Origin: Pseudooceanicola sp. HF7
GTDB taxonomy: Bacteria; Pseudomonadota; Alphaproteobacteria; Rhodobacterales; Rhodobacteraceae
DNA length: 64,000 nt
Reading direction: 5' to 3'
Assembly (NCBI RefSeq): GCF_011806405.1
Contig: NZ_JAATOW010000003.1
Coordinates: 62,001 to 126,000 of the forward strand
The notes under the pieces were generated by a model. That model searched no databases, was not told the origin of the DNA, and saw only the letters and a program-made list of their open reading frames with translations. Position 1 is the stretch's first letter, and every line of letters begins with the position of its first letter. Shown piece by piece: positions 52,915 through 61,355 of the stretch. The position numbers and the translations under genes were made by a program.

Positions 52915-54042
52915 TTGAACGACCAGATGTTTCAGCATTTGCCATTTTTGCCCGGCAATTGCGACATGGCGAAAGACATTGCCCTCCATGACTGGTCCTC
53001 CACCCCGCTCGGGCCGCTGGAAGACTGGCCCGTGGCCCTCAAGATCACCGTCAGCACCATGCTGAACTCTGCCTTCCCCAAGTGCCTGTGCTGGGGCGAA
53101 GAGCTGATCGTGATCTACAACGATGCCTTCCGCGCCATCCTGGACCGCAAGCACCCCTGCCTGGGCCAGTCCTTCCTGGATGTCTGGGCAGAGACCGTCG
53201 ACTCCATCCGCCCGATCACGGAAAAGGCCATGCAGGGCCAGGCCACCTTCATCGAAGACTTCCGCATCGTCACCAACCGCTCCGGTGAAAGCCGAGAGGC
53301 CTTTTTCACCTTCTGCTACGGCCCGGTGCGGGATGAAAACGGCACGGTGCGCGGCATGCTCGATACCGTGGTGGAAACCACCGACAAGGTGCTGGCCGAA
53401 CGCTCTGCAGAGCTGCGCAACCAGGAGCTGGTGCATCGCTCGCGCAATGCCTATGCGCTGGTCTCCGCGCTGATCAACCAGACCTTCCGGGGTTCCCTGC
53501 CGCCCGAGCAGATCAAGATGGCCCTGCAGGACCGCATCAGCGCGCTGGTGCGCGCCCAGGACACCCTGACAGAGGACAACGCCGCCGGCGGCCTGATCGA
53601 GGTCGTCGCCCTTGGCGCGCTGCAACCCTTCATGAACGACTCCCAGCGGGTCACGGTCTCCGGTCCGCGGATCCTGCTTGGCCGCGAACAGGTCATGGCG
53701 CTCAGCCTGGCGCTGCATGAGCTGGCGACCAATTCCACCAAGTACGGCGCGCTCAGCGCGGATGCCGGGCAGGTGGCGCTCAGCTGGGCGGTCGAAGGGC
53801 AGGGCGAGGGCACGCAGTTCCGGCTGGTCTGGCAGGAAAGCGGCGGGCCGGAGGTGGTCGCGCCCAAGGGCCAGGGCTTTGGCAGCCGGATCATCGCCGG
53901 CGTGCTGCCCAGCGCCTTCAGCGGCACCGTCAACCTGGAGTACGCGCTGCAGGGGCTGACGCTGCAATTGCTCAGCAATGCCGCCAGCCTGATCTCTGCC
54001 GATGACCGGCTTGCCGCCGATATCCGCCTGACCGGCGCCTAA
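52915..54042 (+). CDS. PAS-domain sensor histidine kinase, HWE type
   Basis: A 375-residue soluble kinase. The N-terminal PAS-like domain (about 20-160) has PFLPGNCDMAKDIALHDWSS and STPLGPLEDWP, often seen in HWE kinases, then LIVIYNDAFRAIL and FCYGPVRDENG. The phospho-acceptor block is ELVHRSRNAYALVSALINQT (His near 173), and the N-box ALHELATNSTKYGALS (about 264-280) lacks a classical F box, as in HWE kinases. GFGSRII is the G2-like motif. The TTG at 52915 gives the full N-terminus; ATG 52927 is an alternative four codons in. No response regulator is adjacent. Such kinases often feed light, stress or PhyR pathways. Confidence 0.82.
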   Translation: MNDQMFQHLPFLPGNCDMAKDIALHDWSSTPLGPLEDWPVALKITVSTMLNSAFPKCLCWGEELIVIYNDAFRAILDRKHPCLGQSFLDVWAETVDSIRPITEKAMQGQATFIEDFRIVTNRSGESREAFFTFCYGPVRDENGTVRGMLDTVVETTDKVLAERSAELRNQELVHRSRNAYALVSALINQTFRGSLPPEQIKMALQDRISALVRAQDTLTEDNAAGGLIEVVALGALQPFMNDSQRVTVSGPRILLGREQVMALSLALHELATNSTKYGALSADAGQVALSWAVEGQGEGTQFRLVWQESGGPEVVAPKGQGFGSRIIAGVLPSAFSGTVNLEYALQGLTLQLLSNAASLISADDRLAADIRLTGA

Positions 54043-54062
54043 GCCCACATCCCCCATCCATC

Positions 54063-54100
54063 TGACCGCGTCCCCCTGACCGCGTCCCCCTGACCGCGTC
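54063..54100. repeat. Short tandem repeat, 14-bp unit
   Basis: The unit TGACCGCGTCCCCC occurs twice in full (54063-54076, 54077-54090) and once partly (54091-54100), directly downstream of the kinase gene. It is probably a slippage-generated repeat. Confidence 0.85.
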
Positions 54101-54125
54101 AGACCCGGGGCACTCTTGTGACAGG

Positions 54126-54149
54126 CCGCCGCGGATTTCGCGGCGGTTT
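54126..54149 (+). terminator. Terminator downstream of the HWE kinase
   Basis: An 8-bp perfect stem CCGCCGCG / CGCGGCGG with a 5-base loop followed by TTTCCGTTT. It lies 84 bases after the kinase stop. Confidence 0.7.
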
Positions 54150-54259
54150 CCGTTTCCCCTTGCTCCCCGCCTATACGCAGGCAAATCTTTGCCCGGCTTC
54201 GCGCCGGATCCGTTCCCGGACCCAGCCAGGCCGCCGGAACAGGACGCAAAGGACCCCCC

Positions 54260-55924
54260 ATGAAGATCACCCTGACCCGAGGCGTCACCTTCCAGGTCTT
54301 CCCCCTGCTGCTTGGCCTGCTGCTTTTCGCGGCCTCGCTCTCTCCCTCGCTCATCCCGCGAAGCTGGGTCTTCGAAGGGGTGCTGGGCGGGGTGCTGACC
54401 GCCATCGGCTACCTGGTGGGGCGGGTGCTGCAACTGGCCTGGCTTGCCGCCGGTCTGCCCTCTCCGCGCTCGCGCAGCGCGCGGATCGCCCTGGTGATCT
54501 TTGCCATCCCGGTGCTGGTGCTCTGGATCTACGCGCTGTGGAACACCACGGATTGGCAGAACTCCATCCGTGCGCGGGTCGGCATGCCTCCGATCGAAAG
54601 CACGGACTGGACCAAGCTGCTGATCCTCTCCGTGCTGGTCTTTGCCGCCTGCTACCTGCTGGGGGTGCTGGTCTCCCTGCTGTTCCGGACGCTGCGCAAT
54701 CGGCTTTACCGGATCATGCCGGCGCGCACGGCCAACCTGCTGGGGGTGCTGCTGGCCGTGGCGCTGCTGTTCGTCATGACCATGGACGGGCTGGTGCCCT
54801 TCGTCATCCGCACGCTCGACAGCTCCTACGAAGAGGCGCAGCGCCTGTTCGACACCGCCCCGCCAGCGCCCCGGGATCCGCGCCGCGCCGGCAGTGCCGA
54901 AAGCCTGGTGGGCTGGCAGCAGATGGGCCAGCCGGGGCGCGATTTCATCCAGAACGGCCCCGGAGCCGCGGCCATCACCGCCGTAACCGGGCGCCCCGCG
55001 CTGGACCCGATCCGCGTCTACGTGGGCCGCGCCCAGGACAATGATCCTCAGGTCCGCGCCCAGGTCGCGCTCAAGGAGCTGATCCGGCTGCAGGCCTTTG
55101 ACCGCGCTGTGCTGGTGGTGGCCTCTCCCACCGGGACGGGCTGGCTTGACCCCAGCTCCTTCGATCCGCTGGAATATATCCATGACGGCGATATCGCCAC
55201 GGTGGCGGCGCAATATTCCTACATGCAATCGCCCATGGCGCTGATCTTTGAAACCGATACCGGGCTGGACCAGGCCAAGGCCATGTTCACCACTGTCTAC
55301 GACTACTGGAAGGACCTGCCGCCCGACAGCCGCCCCCGGCTTTATGTCCACGGCCTCAGCCTGGGGGCCTGGTCCTCCATGTATGCGGTGGACCTGCTGC
55401 GGATCTTCGACGATCCGATCCAGGGGGCCTTCTGGGTGGGCTCGCCCTTCCTGTCGACCAAGTGGCGCGATGCCACGGCGGCGCGCAACCTCGGCTCTCC
55501 CTTCGTTTCGCCCGAGGTGGGCGATGGCGCGCTGATCCGCTTCTTCACCCAATACGGCGGGCTTGAGCGCGCCACGGCGGACTGGGCGCGTATGCGGGTG
55601 ATCTACCTGCAACATGCCTCTGACGGGATCGTCTTCTATGACCCGGCCTCGCTTTGGCGGGCGCCGCCCTGGCTGCGTGAACCGCCCGCGCCCGATGTCT
55701 CGCCTGAGATCCGCTTCCTGCCGATCGTCACCCAGTTCCAGCTGGCGATCGACATGATGCTCTCGCTGGGGATGCCGCTGGGCTACGGCCACAGCTACGC
55801 CCCGCGCGAATACCTGACCGGCTGGATAGAGCTGAGCGATCCCGCCAACTGGACAGATGCCGATACCGCCCGCCTGATGGAGCGCTGCTCCGGGCGCAGC
55901 GAAACCGGCTGCGACAACCGCTGA
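54260..55924 (+). CDS. Membrane-anchored alpha/beta-hydrolase (Abhydrolase_9 / DUF2319 family)
   Basis: A 554-residue protein. The N-terminal half is a membrane domain with about five hydrophobic segments (for example VFPLLLGLLLFAASLSPSLI, LVIFAIPVLVLWIYALW, LLILSVLVFAACYLLGVLVS). The C-terminal half, from about residue 245, is an alpha/beta hydrolase with the nucleophile elbow GLSLGAWSS (Ser near 371) and VYVGRAQDNDPQVRAQ before it. This two-part layout is that of the Abhydrolase_9 family. Function unknown; the fold suggests an esterase or peptidase facing the cytoplasm or periplasm. It is monocistronic, with a terminator 110 bp upstream and a convergent ROK gene downstream. Confidence 0.82.
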   Translation: MKITLTRGVTFQVFPLLLGLLLFAASLSPSLIPRSWVFEGVLGGVLTAIGYLVGRVLQLAWLAAGLPSPRSRSARIALVIFAIPVLVLWIYALWNTTDWQNSIRARVGMPPIESTDWTKLLILSVLVFAACYLLGVLVSLLFRTLRNRLYRIMPARTANLLGVLLAVALLFVMTMDGLVPFVIRTLDSSYEEAQRLFDTAPPAPRDPRRAGSAESLVGWQQMGQPGRDFIQNGPGAAAITAVTGRPALDPIRVYVGRAQDNDPQVRAQVALKELIRLQAFDRAVLVVASPTGTGWLDPSSFDPLEYIHDGDIATVAAQYSYMQSPMALIFETDTGLDQAKAMFTTVYDYWKDLPPDSRPRLYVHGLSLGAWSSMYAVDLLRIFDDPIQGAFWVGSPFLSTKWRDATAARNLGSPFVSPEVGDGALIRFFTQYGGLERATADWARMRVIYLQHASDGIVFYDPASLWRAPPWLREPPAPDVSPEIRFLPIVTQFQLAIDMMLSLGMPLGYGHSYAPREYLTGWIELSDPANWTDADTARLMERCSGRSETGCDNR

Positions 55925-55998
55925 CGCCTGAGGGCTGGCGAGATCGGAAAGGGCAGGGCGCGCGGGCAAGGCACCGTGCGCCCCGTTAATCTTCTTGC

Positions 55999-56054
55999 GA
56001 TACCGACGTCCGCACCGACGCAATACCGACGTGATACCGACGCAATACAGACGT
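55999..56054. repeat. Tandem array of an 11-bp unit (ATACCGACG core)
   Basis: Five units around ACCGACG: GATACCGACGT, CCGCACCGACGC (one base longer), AATACCGACGT, GATACCGACGC and AATACAGACGT. It lies in the 269-bp gap between two convergent genes, so it is unlikely to be a promoter element. The period matches roughly one helical turn. Confidence 0.85.
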
Positions 56055-56193
56055 GGGTTAAGACGCCCCAATTGCCTGATTAACCAAGGAAAACATTATC
56101 TGAAGGCCTGTGGCGCGCAAATTCTTACCGCGCTGCCCCCTCAGAGGCCGTTAATCGCCCCGGACGGGGGCGGGCGGCGCCGTGTCCGGGGTG

Positions 56194-57405
56194 TCAAAGG
56201 GCCGAAAGCCCGGCGTTCGTGTTCAGCATGAACTGGGCAAAGATCGGGCTGCTGGCGGCCCCGATGCTGCGGGCGTTCTCGCCCACGCTGGCGGCCTCTA
56301 CCCTCGGCGTGATCAGCCCGCGCGTGTCCTGGGTCACCAGGTAGCGGCGCACCCGTTCCACCAGCGCGTTGCGCACCTCGGGCGGGAAGGCCCCGTCGAT
56401 CAGGATCGCCTCGAAATCGATGACCGAACAGACGGAAAGCGACGCCTTTGCAAGCTCTTGCGCGGTTGTGCCGATCCATGGCTCCACGTAGCGGCCCAGG
56501 CCGCTCCAGTCCTGGGGCTTGTGCCAGAGCACCTGCGGATCGATGCCCGCCTCGACCAGCCGTGCCTCAAGCAGGTGGATGGAGGCCGTGTCGATCAGCT
56601 GCTGGCTTTCGCCCAGCGGCCCGGTGGTCCGCATGGAGCCCAGCGCGCCCGCATTGCCTTGATTTCCCTCGAAAACCGTCCCATTCAGCGCCACGCCGCC
56701 GCCGATGAAGGAGCCTATGAAGAAATAGGCGTAATCGCGGAATTCCTGGCCCCGGCCATACAGGTGCTCCGCATGGCAGGCAGAGGTGGCGTCATTGACC
56801 ACGAAGACCGGCAGATCGCAGAAGCCCGCGACTTTGCTGGCAAAGTCTATGTCCTTCCAGGAGCGGAACTTTTCCGCCGCCACACCGATCAGGTCATGCC
56901 AGCGCCACAGCTCGAAGGGGGTGCCGATCCCGATCCCGCAGACCCGCGCCCGCAGCGTCGGGGAAAGCTCTTGCATGAAGCCAGCTAGCCCCTCTTCAAG
57001 AAAGCCGAAGACCGCGTCGGGCATCGGGTAATCATAGGTGGTATAAACCTGCTTGCGCACCTGTCCCGCCAGGTCCAGCAGCAACAGGTCTGCACTTCTG
57101 CGCCCGATCTTCAGCCCGCAGGACAGGGCCCCGTCCGGGTCCAGCTCCATCGGGACAGAGGGCTTGCCGACCTTGCCGCGCACCGGCTCTCCCTTGCGCA
57201 CCAGCCCGTCTTCTTCCAGCGCGCGCAGGATGGTGGACACCGTGGGCCGCGACAGCCCCGTACGCCGCGCCAGGTCGGCCCCTGACAGCGCACGGTGGCG
57301 TTGCAGAAGTGATAAGATCAATCGTTCATTATAGTCGCGAATGCCGCGCTGGTTCACACCCGCGCTGCGTTCCCTGAGATTGGCACCATCCATGTGGCCG
57401 ACCAT
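56194..57405 (-). CDS. frcR: ROK family transcriptional repressor FrcR
   Basis: A 403-residue ROK repressor. N-terminal winged helix at about 22-75 (NERLILSLLQRHRALSGADL, RTGLSRPTVSTILRALEEDG), then the sugar-kinase-like ROK domain (VCGIGIGTPFELWRWHD, VFVVNDATSACHAEHLYGRG, FFIGSFIGGGVALNG). The usual ROK zinc motif CxCGxxGC is not seen, so effector binding may be atypical. The ATG at 57405 has GGGAGGAG upstream. It is divergent from frcBCAK and should bind the 25-bp palindrome at 57445-57469. Confidence 0.87.
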   Translation of the reverse strand: MVGHMDGANLRERSAGVNQRGIRDYNERLILSLLQRHRALSGADLARRTGLSRPTVSTILRALEEDGLVRKGEPVRGKVGKPSVPMELDPDGALSCGLKIGRRSADLLLLDLAGQVRKQVYTTYDYPMPDAVFGFLEEGLAGFMQELSPTLRARVCGIGIGTPFELWRWHDLIGVAAEKFRSWKDIDFASKVAGFCDLPVFVVNDATSACHAEHLYGRGQEFRDYAYFFIGSFIGGGVALNGTVFEGNQGNAGALGSMRTTGPLGESQQLIDTASIHLLEARLVEAGIDPQVLWHKPQDWSGLGRYVEPWIGTTAQELAKASLSVCSVIDFEAILIDGAFPPEVRNALVERVRRYLVTQDTRGLITPRVEAASVGENARSIGAASSPIFAQFMLNTNAGLSAL

Positions 57406-57444
57406 AGTTCTCCTCCCGCTGGTTGGGAAGATAGGGTGCTCTCC

Positions 57445-57469
57445 TTAGTTAGTAAAGTTTACTTACTAA
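57445..57469. promoter_or_regulatory. 25-bp near-perfect palindromic operator for FrcR
   Basis: Left arm TTAGTTAGTAAA and right arm TTTACTTACTAA are inverse at 11 of 12 positions around a single central G. The site abuts TTGACA at 57470-57475, a possible -35 for frcB, though no good -10 is visible. Position between divergent frcR and frcB fits a repressor operator. Confidence 0.75.
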
Positions 57470-57590
57470 TTGACAGTGCCATGAGAATCGGGCCTCTTGG
57501 GCTGCAACCTGTAGGGGAGAGGACGTTGCAGGTTCCGGTGCGGAGACGCCCCGCATCCAGGCTCAAGACCGATTTCAATGGGAGGAAACC

Positions 57591-58601
57591 ATGAAGAAGC
57601 TGATGACATGTTCGGCAGTTGCCCTGGCCACGATGGCCGGTGGCGCCTATGCGCAGACCAATGCCTGCCTGATCACCAAGACCGATACCAACCCGTTCTT
57701 CGTCAAGATGAAGGAAGGTGCTTCTGCCGCTGCGGCGGAGAACGGCATCAACCTGTCGACCTTCGCCGGCAAGTACGACGGCGATGTCGAAACACAGGTC
57801 GCGGCGGTGGAAACCTGCATGGCCTCCGGGGCCAAGGGCATCCTGATCACCCCCACGGACAGCCGCGCGCTGGTGCCGGTCATCACCCAGGCCCGCGAAG
57901 CCGGCGCGCTGGTGATCGCCCTCGACACCCAGTTCGAGCCCGCCGATGCGGCCGATGCCACCTTCGCCACGGACAACTTCAAGGCCGGTGAGCTGATCGG
58001 CCAATGGGCCAAGGCCACCATGGGCGCAGAGGCAGAGAACGCCAGGATCGCGCTGCTGGACCTGAATGCCTCTGAGGTTTCCGTGGATTACCAGCGCGAT
58101 AACGGCTTTCTCAATGGCTTCGGCATCGACATCAAGGACCCCACCGACATCGGGGATGAGGACGATCCCCGCATCGTCGGCAACGATGTCACCGATGGCT
58201 CCCCCGATGGCGGGCGCACGGCGATGGAGAACCTCCTGCAGCTCGATCCCGATATCAACCTGGTCTACACGATCAACGAACCCGCCGCGGCTGGCGCCTA
58301 CGAGGCGCTGAAATCCTTCGGCAAGGACGAGGGCGTGCTGATCGTCTCGGTCGACGGCGGCTGCCCCGGCGTGCGCGACGTGGCCGGCGGCGTGATCGGC
58401 GCCACGGCCATGCAGTTCCCGCTGCTCATGGCCTCCAAGGGGATCGAGGCGATCAAGACCTTCGCGGAAACCGGCGAGAAGCCGCAGAACAGCGACGGCC
58501 TTGATTTCTACAACACCGGGGTCGAGCTGATCACCGATCAGCCGGTCGAGGGTCTGCCCTCCATCACCTCCGAAGAGGGGCTGAAGAAGTGCTGGGGCTG
58601 A
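57591..58601 (+). CDS. frcB: Fructose ABC transporter substrate-binding protein FrcB
   Basis: A 336-residue periplasmic sugar-binding protein with signal peptide ([14 protein letters not shown], cleaved after residue 21). The mature start [20 protein letters not shown] and [56 protein letters not shown] and [12 protein letters not shown] match, from memory, the FrcB family of Sinorhizobium. GGGAGG lies 9 bases before the ATG. It is the first gene of frcBCAK, with 113 bases to frcC. Confidence 0.92.
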   Translation: MKKLMTCSAVALATMAGGAYAQTNACLITKTDTNPFFVKMKEGASAAAAENGINLSTFAGKYDGDVETQVAAVETCMASGAKGILITPTDSRALVPVITQAREAGALVIALDTQFEPADAADATFATDNFKAGELIGQWAKATMGAEAENARIALLDLNASEVSVDYQRDNGFLNGFGIDIKDPTDIGDEDDPRIVGNDVTDGSPDGGRTAMENLLQLDPDINLVYTINEPAAAGAYEALKSFGKDEGVLIVSVDGGCPGVRDVAGGVIGATAMQFPLLMASKGIEAIKTFAETGEKPQNSDGLDFYNTGVELITDQPVEGLPSITSEEGLKKCWG

Positions 58602-58714
58602 GCCTTGGCTGACACGGCCGGCGGGGCGCTCCTGCGCCCTGCCACCCCACCAATGGTTCACAATTTTGACGGAATCTGATGCCGCCGCTACGCTCGCCGG
58701 CGAGGGAGAGAGTC

Positions 58715-59797
58715 ATGTCGGAAACGACCAAACCGGGCCACAAGGGCCAGGACTACGAACAGACGCTGGATCGCAGCGACGCGCGGGTGGCGGCCTTTGA
58801 CCGCGGCCAGCATTCGCCGCTGGAGCGTGTGCAGCACGTCTTGCACAACAATCCGACGCTGGTGCCCGTCATCGTGCTGCTGGTCAGCCTGGCGGTCTTC
58901 GGACTGATCGCGGGCGGCAAGTTTTTCTCTGCCTTCAACCTCAGCCTGATCCTGCAACAGGTCTCCATCATCGGGATCCTGGCAGCGGCGCAATCGCTGA
59001 TCATCCTGACCGCAGGCATCGACCTGTCGGTGGCGGCCATCATGGTGCTGATGTCTGTGATCATGGGCAACCTCGCGGTCTTCGCGGGCGTGCCGACCGG
59101 CATCTCGATCGTCATCGGGCTGATCGGCGGGGTGGCCGCCGGGGGCATGAACGGCTGGCTGATCACCAAGGTGAAGCTGCCGCCCTTCATCACCACGCTG
59201 GGCACCTGGTCGATCTTCTACGCGCTGCTGCTCTGGCTGTCCGGCGCGCAGTCCATCCGCGGCCAGGATATCGACGCCAATGCGCCCTTCCTCAAGATCT
59301 TCGGGGCCTCTTTCAACATCGGGGGCGCAAGGATCACGCTCAGCGCGCTGCTGATGATCGCGGTCTTCCTGGTGCTCTGGTACATGCTGAACAAGACCGC
59401 CTGGGGCCGCCACGTCTATGCCATCGGCGATGACAAGGAGGCCGCGCAGCTTTCCGGCATCCGCACGGACCGCACGCTGCTTTCGGTCTACGGGCTGGCC
59501 GGGCTGGTCTGCGCGCTGGCCGGCTGGGCCTCCATCGGGCGGGTCGGCTCCATCTCTCCGCAAAGCTTTTACGAGGGGAACCTGGACAGCATCACCGCCG
59601 TGGTGATCGGGGGCATCTCCCTGTTCGGCGGGCGGGGCTCCATCCTGGGGGCGCTCTTCGGGGCGCTGATCGTGGGGGTCTTCCGCTCCGGCCTGCGCCT
59701 GTCCGGTGTCGACGTGCTCTGGCAGGTCTTCGCCATCGGCTGGCTCATCATCATCGCGGTCGCCATCGACCAATGGATCAGAAGGGTTTCGGCATAA
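58715..59797 (+). CDS. frcC: Fructose ABC transporter permease FrcC
   Basis: A 360-residue inner-membrane permease of the RbsC class. After about 50 cytoplasmic residues, segments start at LVPVIVLLVSLAVFGLIAGG; TAGIDLSVAAIMVLMSVIMG and DSITAVVIGGISLFGGRGSI are the two conserved family blocks. ATG 58715 has GAGGGAGAG upstream and avoids the Arg-rich extension from 58679. The stop overlaps the frcA start (TAATG). It forms the fructose channel with FrcA. Confidence 0.92.
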   Translation: MSETTKPGHKGQDYEQTLDRSDARVAAFDRGQHSPLERVQHVLHNNPTLVPVIVLLVSLAVFGLIAGGKFFSAFNLSLILQQVSIIGILAAAQSLIILTAGIDLSVAAIMVLMSVIMGNLAVFAGVPTGISIVIGLIGGVAAGGMNGWLITKVKLPPFITTLGTWSIFYALLLWLSGAQSIRGQDIDANAPFLKIFGASFNIGGARITLSALLMIAVFLVLWYMLNKTAWGRHVYAIGDDKEAAQLSGIRTDRTLLSVYGLAGLVCALAGWASIGRVGSISPQSFYEGNLDSITAVVIGGISLFGGRGSILGALFGALIVGVFRSGLRLSGVDVLWQVFAIGWLIIIAVAIDQWIRRVSA

Positions 59798-60573
59798 TGA
59801 GCACACCTGTCGTCCAAGCCCGCGGAATCGTGAAGCGCTACGGCCACGTGACCGCGATCGACCACTCCGACTTCGAGCTCCGCAAGGGAGAGATCCTTGC
59901 CGTGATCGGCGACAACGGGGCCGGCAAATCCTCCATCGTCAAGGCGATCTGCGGCGCCACCGTCCCCGATGAGGGTGAGATCCTGATAGAGGGCAAGCCG
60001 GTGCGCTTCACCTCTCCGATCCAGGCGCGGGACATGGGGATAGAGATCGTCTACCAGAACCTCGCCCTGTCGCCGGCCCTGTCGATTGCCGACAACATGT
60101 TCACCGGCCGCGAGATCCGCAAGCAGGGCTGGATGGGCAAGTACCTGAGGATGCTCGACAAGCCCGCGATGGAGGATTTCGCCCGCGAGAAGCTGACAGA
60201 GCTTGGGCTGATGACCGTGCAGTCGATCAAGCAGCCGGTGGAAACGCTTTCGGGCGGTCAGCGCCAGGGCGTGGCCGTGGCGCGCGCGGCGGCCTTTGCG
60301 ACGAAGTTCATCATCATGGATGAACCCACGGCGGCCCTGGGGGTCAAGGAAAGCCGCAAGGTGCTTGAACTGATCCAGGACGTGCGGGCGCGCGGCATCC
60401 CGATCATCCTGATCAGCCACAACATGCCCCATGTCTTCGAGGTCGCGGATCGCATCCACGTTCACCGCTTGGGCAAGCGCCTCTGCACCATCGACCCCAA
60501 GGACTACACCATGTCCGATGCGGTGGCCTTCATGACGGGCGCGAAGGAGCCCCCGTCAGAGCACGCCGCATGA
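59797..60573 (+). CDS. frcA: Fructose ABC transporter ATP-binding protein FrcA
   Basis: A 258-residue ATPase. Unlike RbsA or GguA it has a single nucleotide-binding domain, the known FrcA form. Walker A GDNGAGKSS, Q-loop IVYQNLALSPALSIADN, signature LSGGQRQG, Walker B FIIMDEPTAALG and switch histidine in ISHNMPHV are intact. Start and stop overlap frcC and frcK. Confidence 0.93.
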   Translation: MSTPVVQARGIVKRYGHVTAIDHSDFELRKGEILAVIGDNGAGKSSIVKAICGATVPDEGEILIEGKPVRFTSPIQARDMGIEIVYQNLALSPALSIADNMFTGREIRKQGWMGKYLRMLDKPAMEDFAREKLTELGLMTVQSIKQPVETLSGGQRQGVAVARAAAFATKFIIMDEPTAALGVKESRKVLELIQDVRARGIPIILISHNMPHVFEVADRIHVHRLGKRLCTIDPKDYTMSDAVAFMTGAKEPPSEHAA

Positions 60574-61199
60574 GCACGGCCGAAGACAGGGCAGAGGCGC
60601 TGCTGGGCCCGGTCCTGGCCGCGCCACGCGCCGGGCGGCGGCGCCTGGTGGCGCTTGCCGGGCCGCCGGCCTCCGGCAAGTCCACCGTGGCAGAGCTGCT
60701 GGTGGCCCGCCTCAACGCGGCGGGATGCTCGGCGGCGGTGGTGCCAATGGATGGCTTCCACCTGGACAACCGCATCCTGGAACGGCGCGACCTGCTGGCC
60801 CGCAAGGGCTGCCCGGAAAGCTTCGATCACGGCGGTCTGCTGCGGCTGGTGCGCGCGCTGTCTGACAGCCCCCAGGTCTTCTACCCGATTTTCGACCGGG
60901 CGCGCGATATCGCCATCGCCGGCGCCGGAGAGGTGGCGGCGGACTGCGACACCCTGGTGGTAGAGGGCAACTACCTGCTTTACGACGCGCCGGGCTGGCG
61001 TGACCTGCAGCCCTGCTGGGATGTCTCCATCCGGCTGGACGTGCCCGAGGCCGTCCTGCATCGCCGTCTTGTCGACAGGTGGCTAGGCCATGGGCTCAGC
61101 CCCGATGCCGCGCGGGCCCGGGCAGAGGGAAACGATCTCCGCAACGCAAGGCTGGTGGCCGCTGCCGCGCTGCCGGCGGATGTGACCCTTTCGGGCTGA
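60570..61199 (+). CDS. frcK: FrcK-like kinase (uridine kinase/PRK fold)
   Basis: A 209-residue P-loop kinase: Walker A AGPPASGKST near residues 30-39, then VPMDGFHLDNRILERRDLLA, FDHGGLLRLVRAL, VVEGNYLLYDAPGWRDLQP and LVDRWLGHGLSPDAARARAE. This is the FrcK/YfgX-like branch of the nucleoside/pantothenate kinase fold. It is encoded with frcBCA in rhizobia and is thought to act on fructose or a derivative; the exact reaction is less certain than the transport role. The ATG overlaps the frcA stop (ATGA). Confidence 0.85.
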   Translation: MSTAEDRAEALLGPVLAAPRAGRRRLVALAGPPASGKSTVAELLVARLNAAGCSAAVVPMDGFHLDNRILERRDLLARKGCPESFDHGGLLRLVRALSDSPQVFYPIFDRARDIAIAGAGEVAADCDTLVVEGNYLLYDAPGWRDLQPCWDVSIRLDVPEAVLHRRLVDRWLGHGLSPDAARARAEGNDLRNARLVAAAALPADVTLSG

Positions 61200-61355
61200 A
61201 AGGGTCTGGATCCTGCGCAAGTCATTGGAAGCGTAGGGATTAAGGTTCCGTTACCGCCGCGTCCGCAAGCCTGGCCTGCGGCGTTCGGTCCCCGCGCATC
61301 CCTGTCCCAAACAGCCCATCTTCCAGCTTGCGGAAGACCGCGCTAGGAAGGGGCC

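Noticed and set aside
56158-56191. Hairpin CCCCGGAC/GTCCGGGG downstream of frcR
   Set aside because: The loop is 18 bases and there is no T run on the minus strand, so I do not list it as a terminator.
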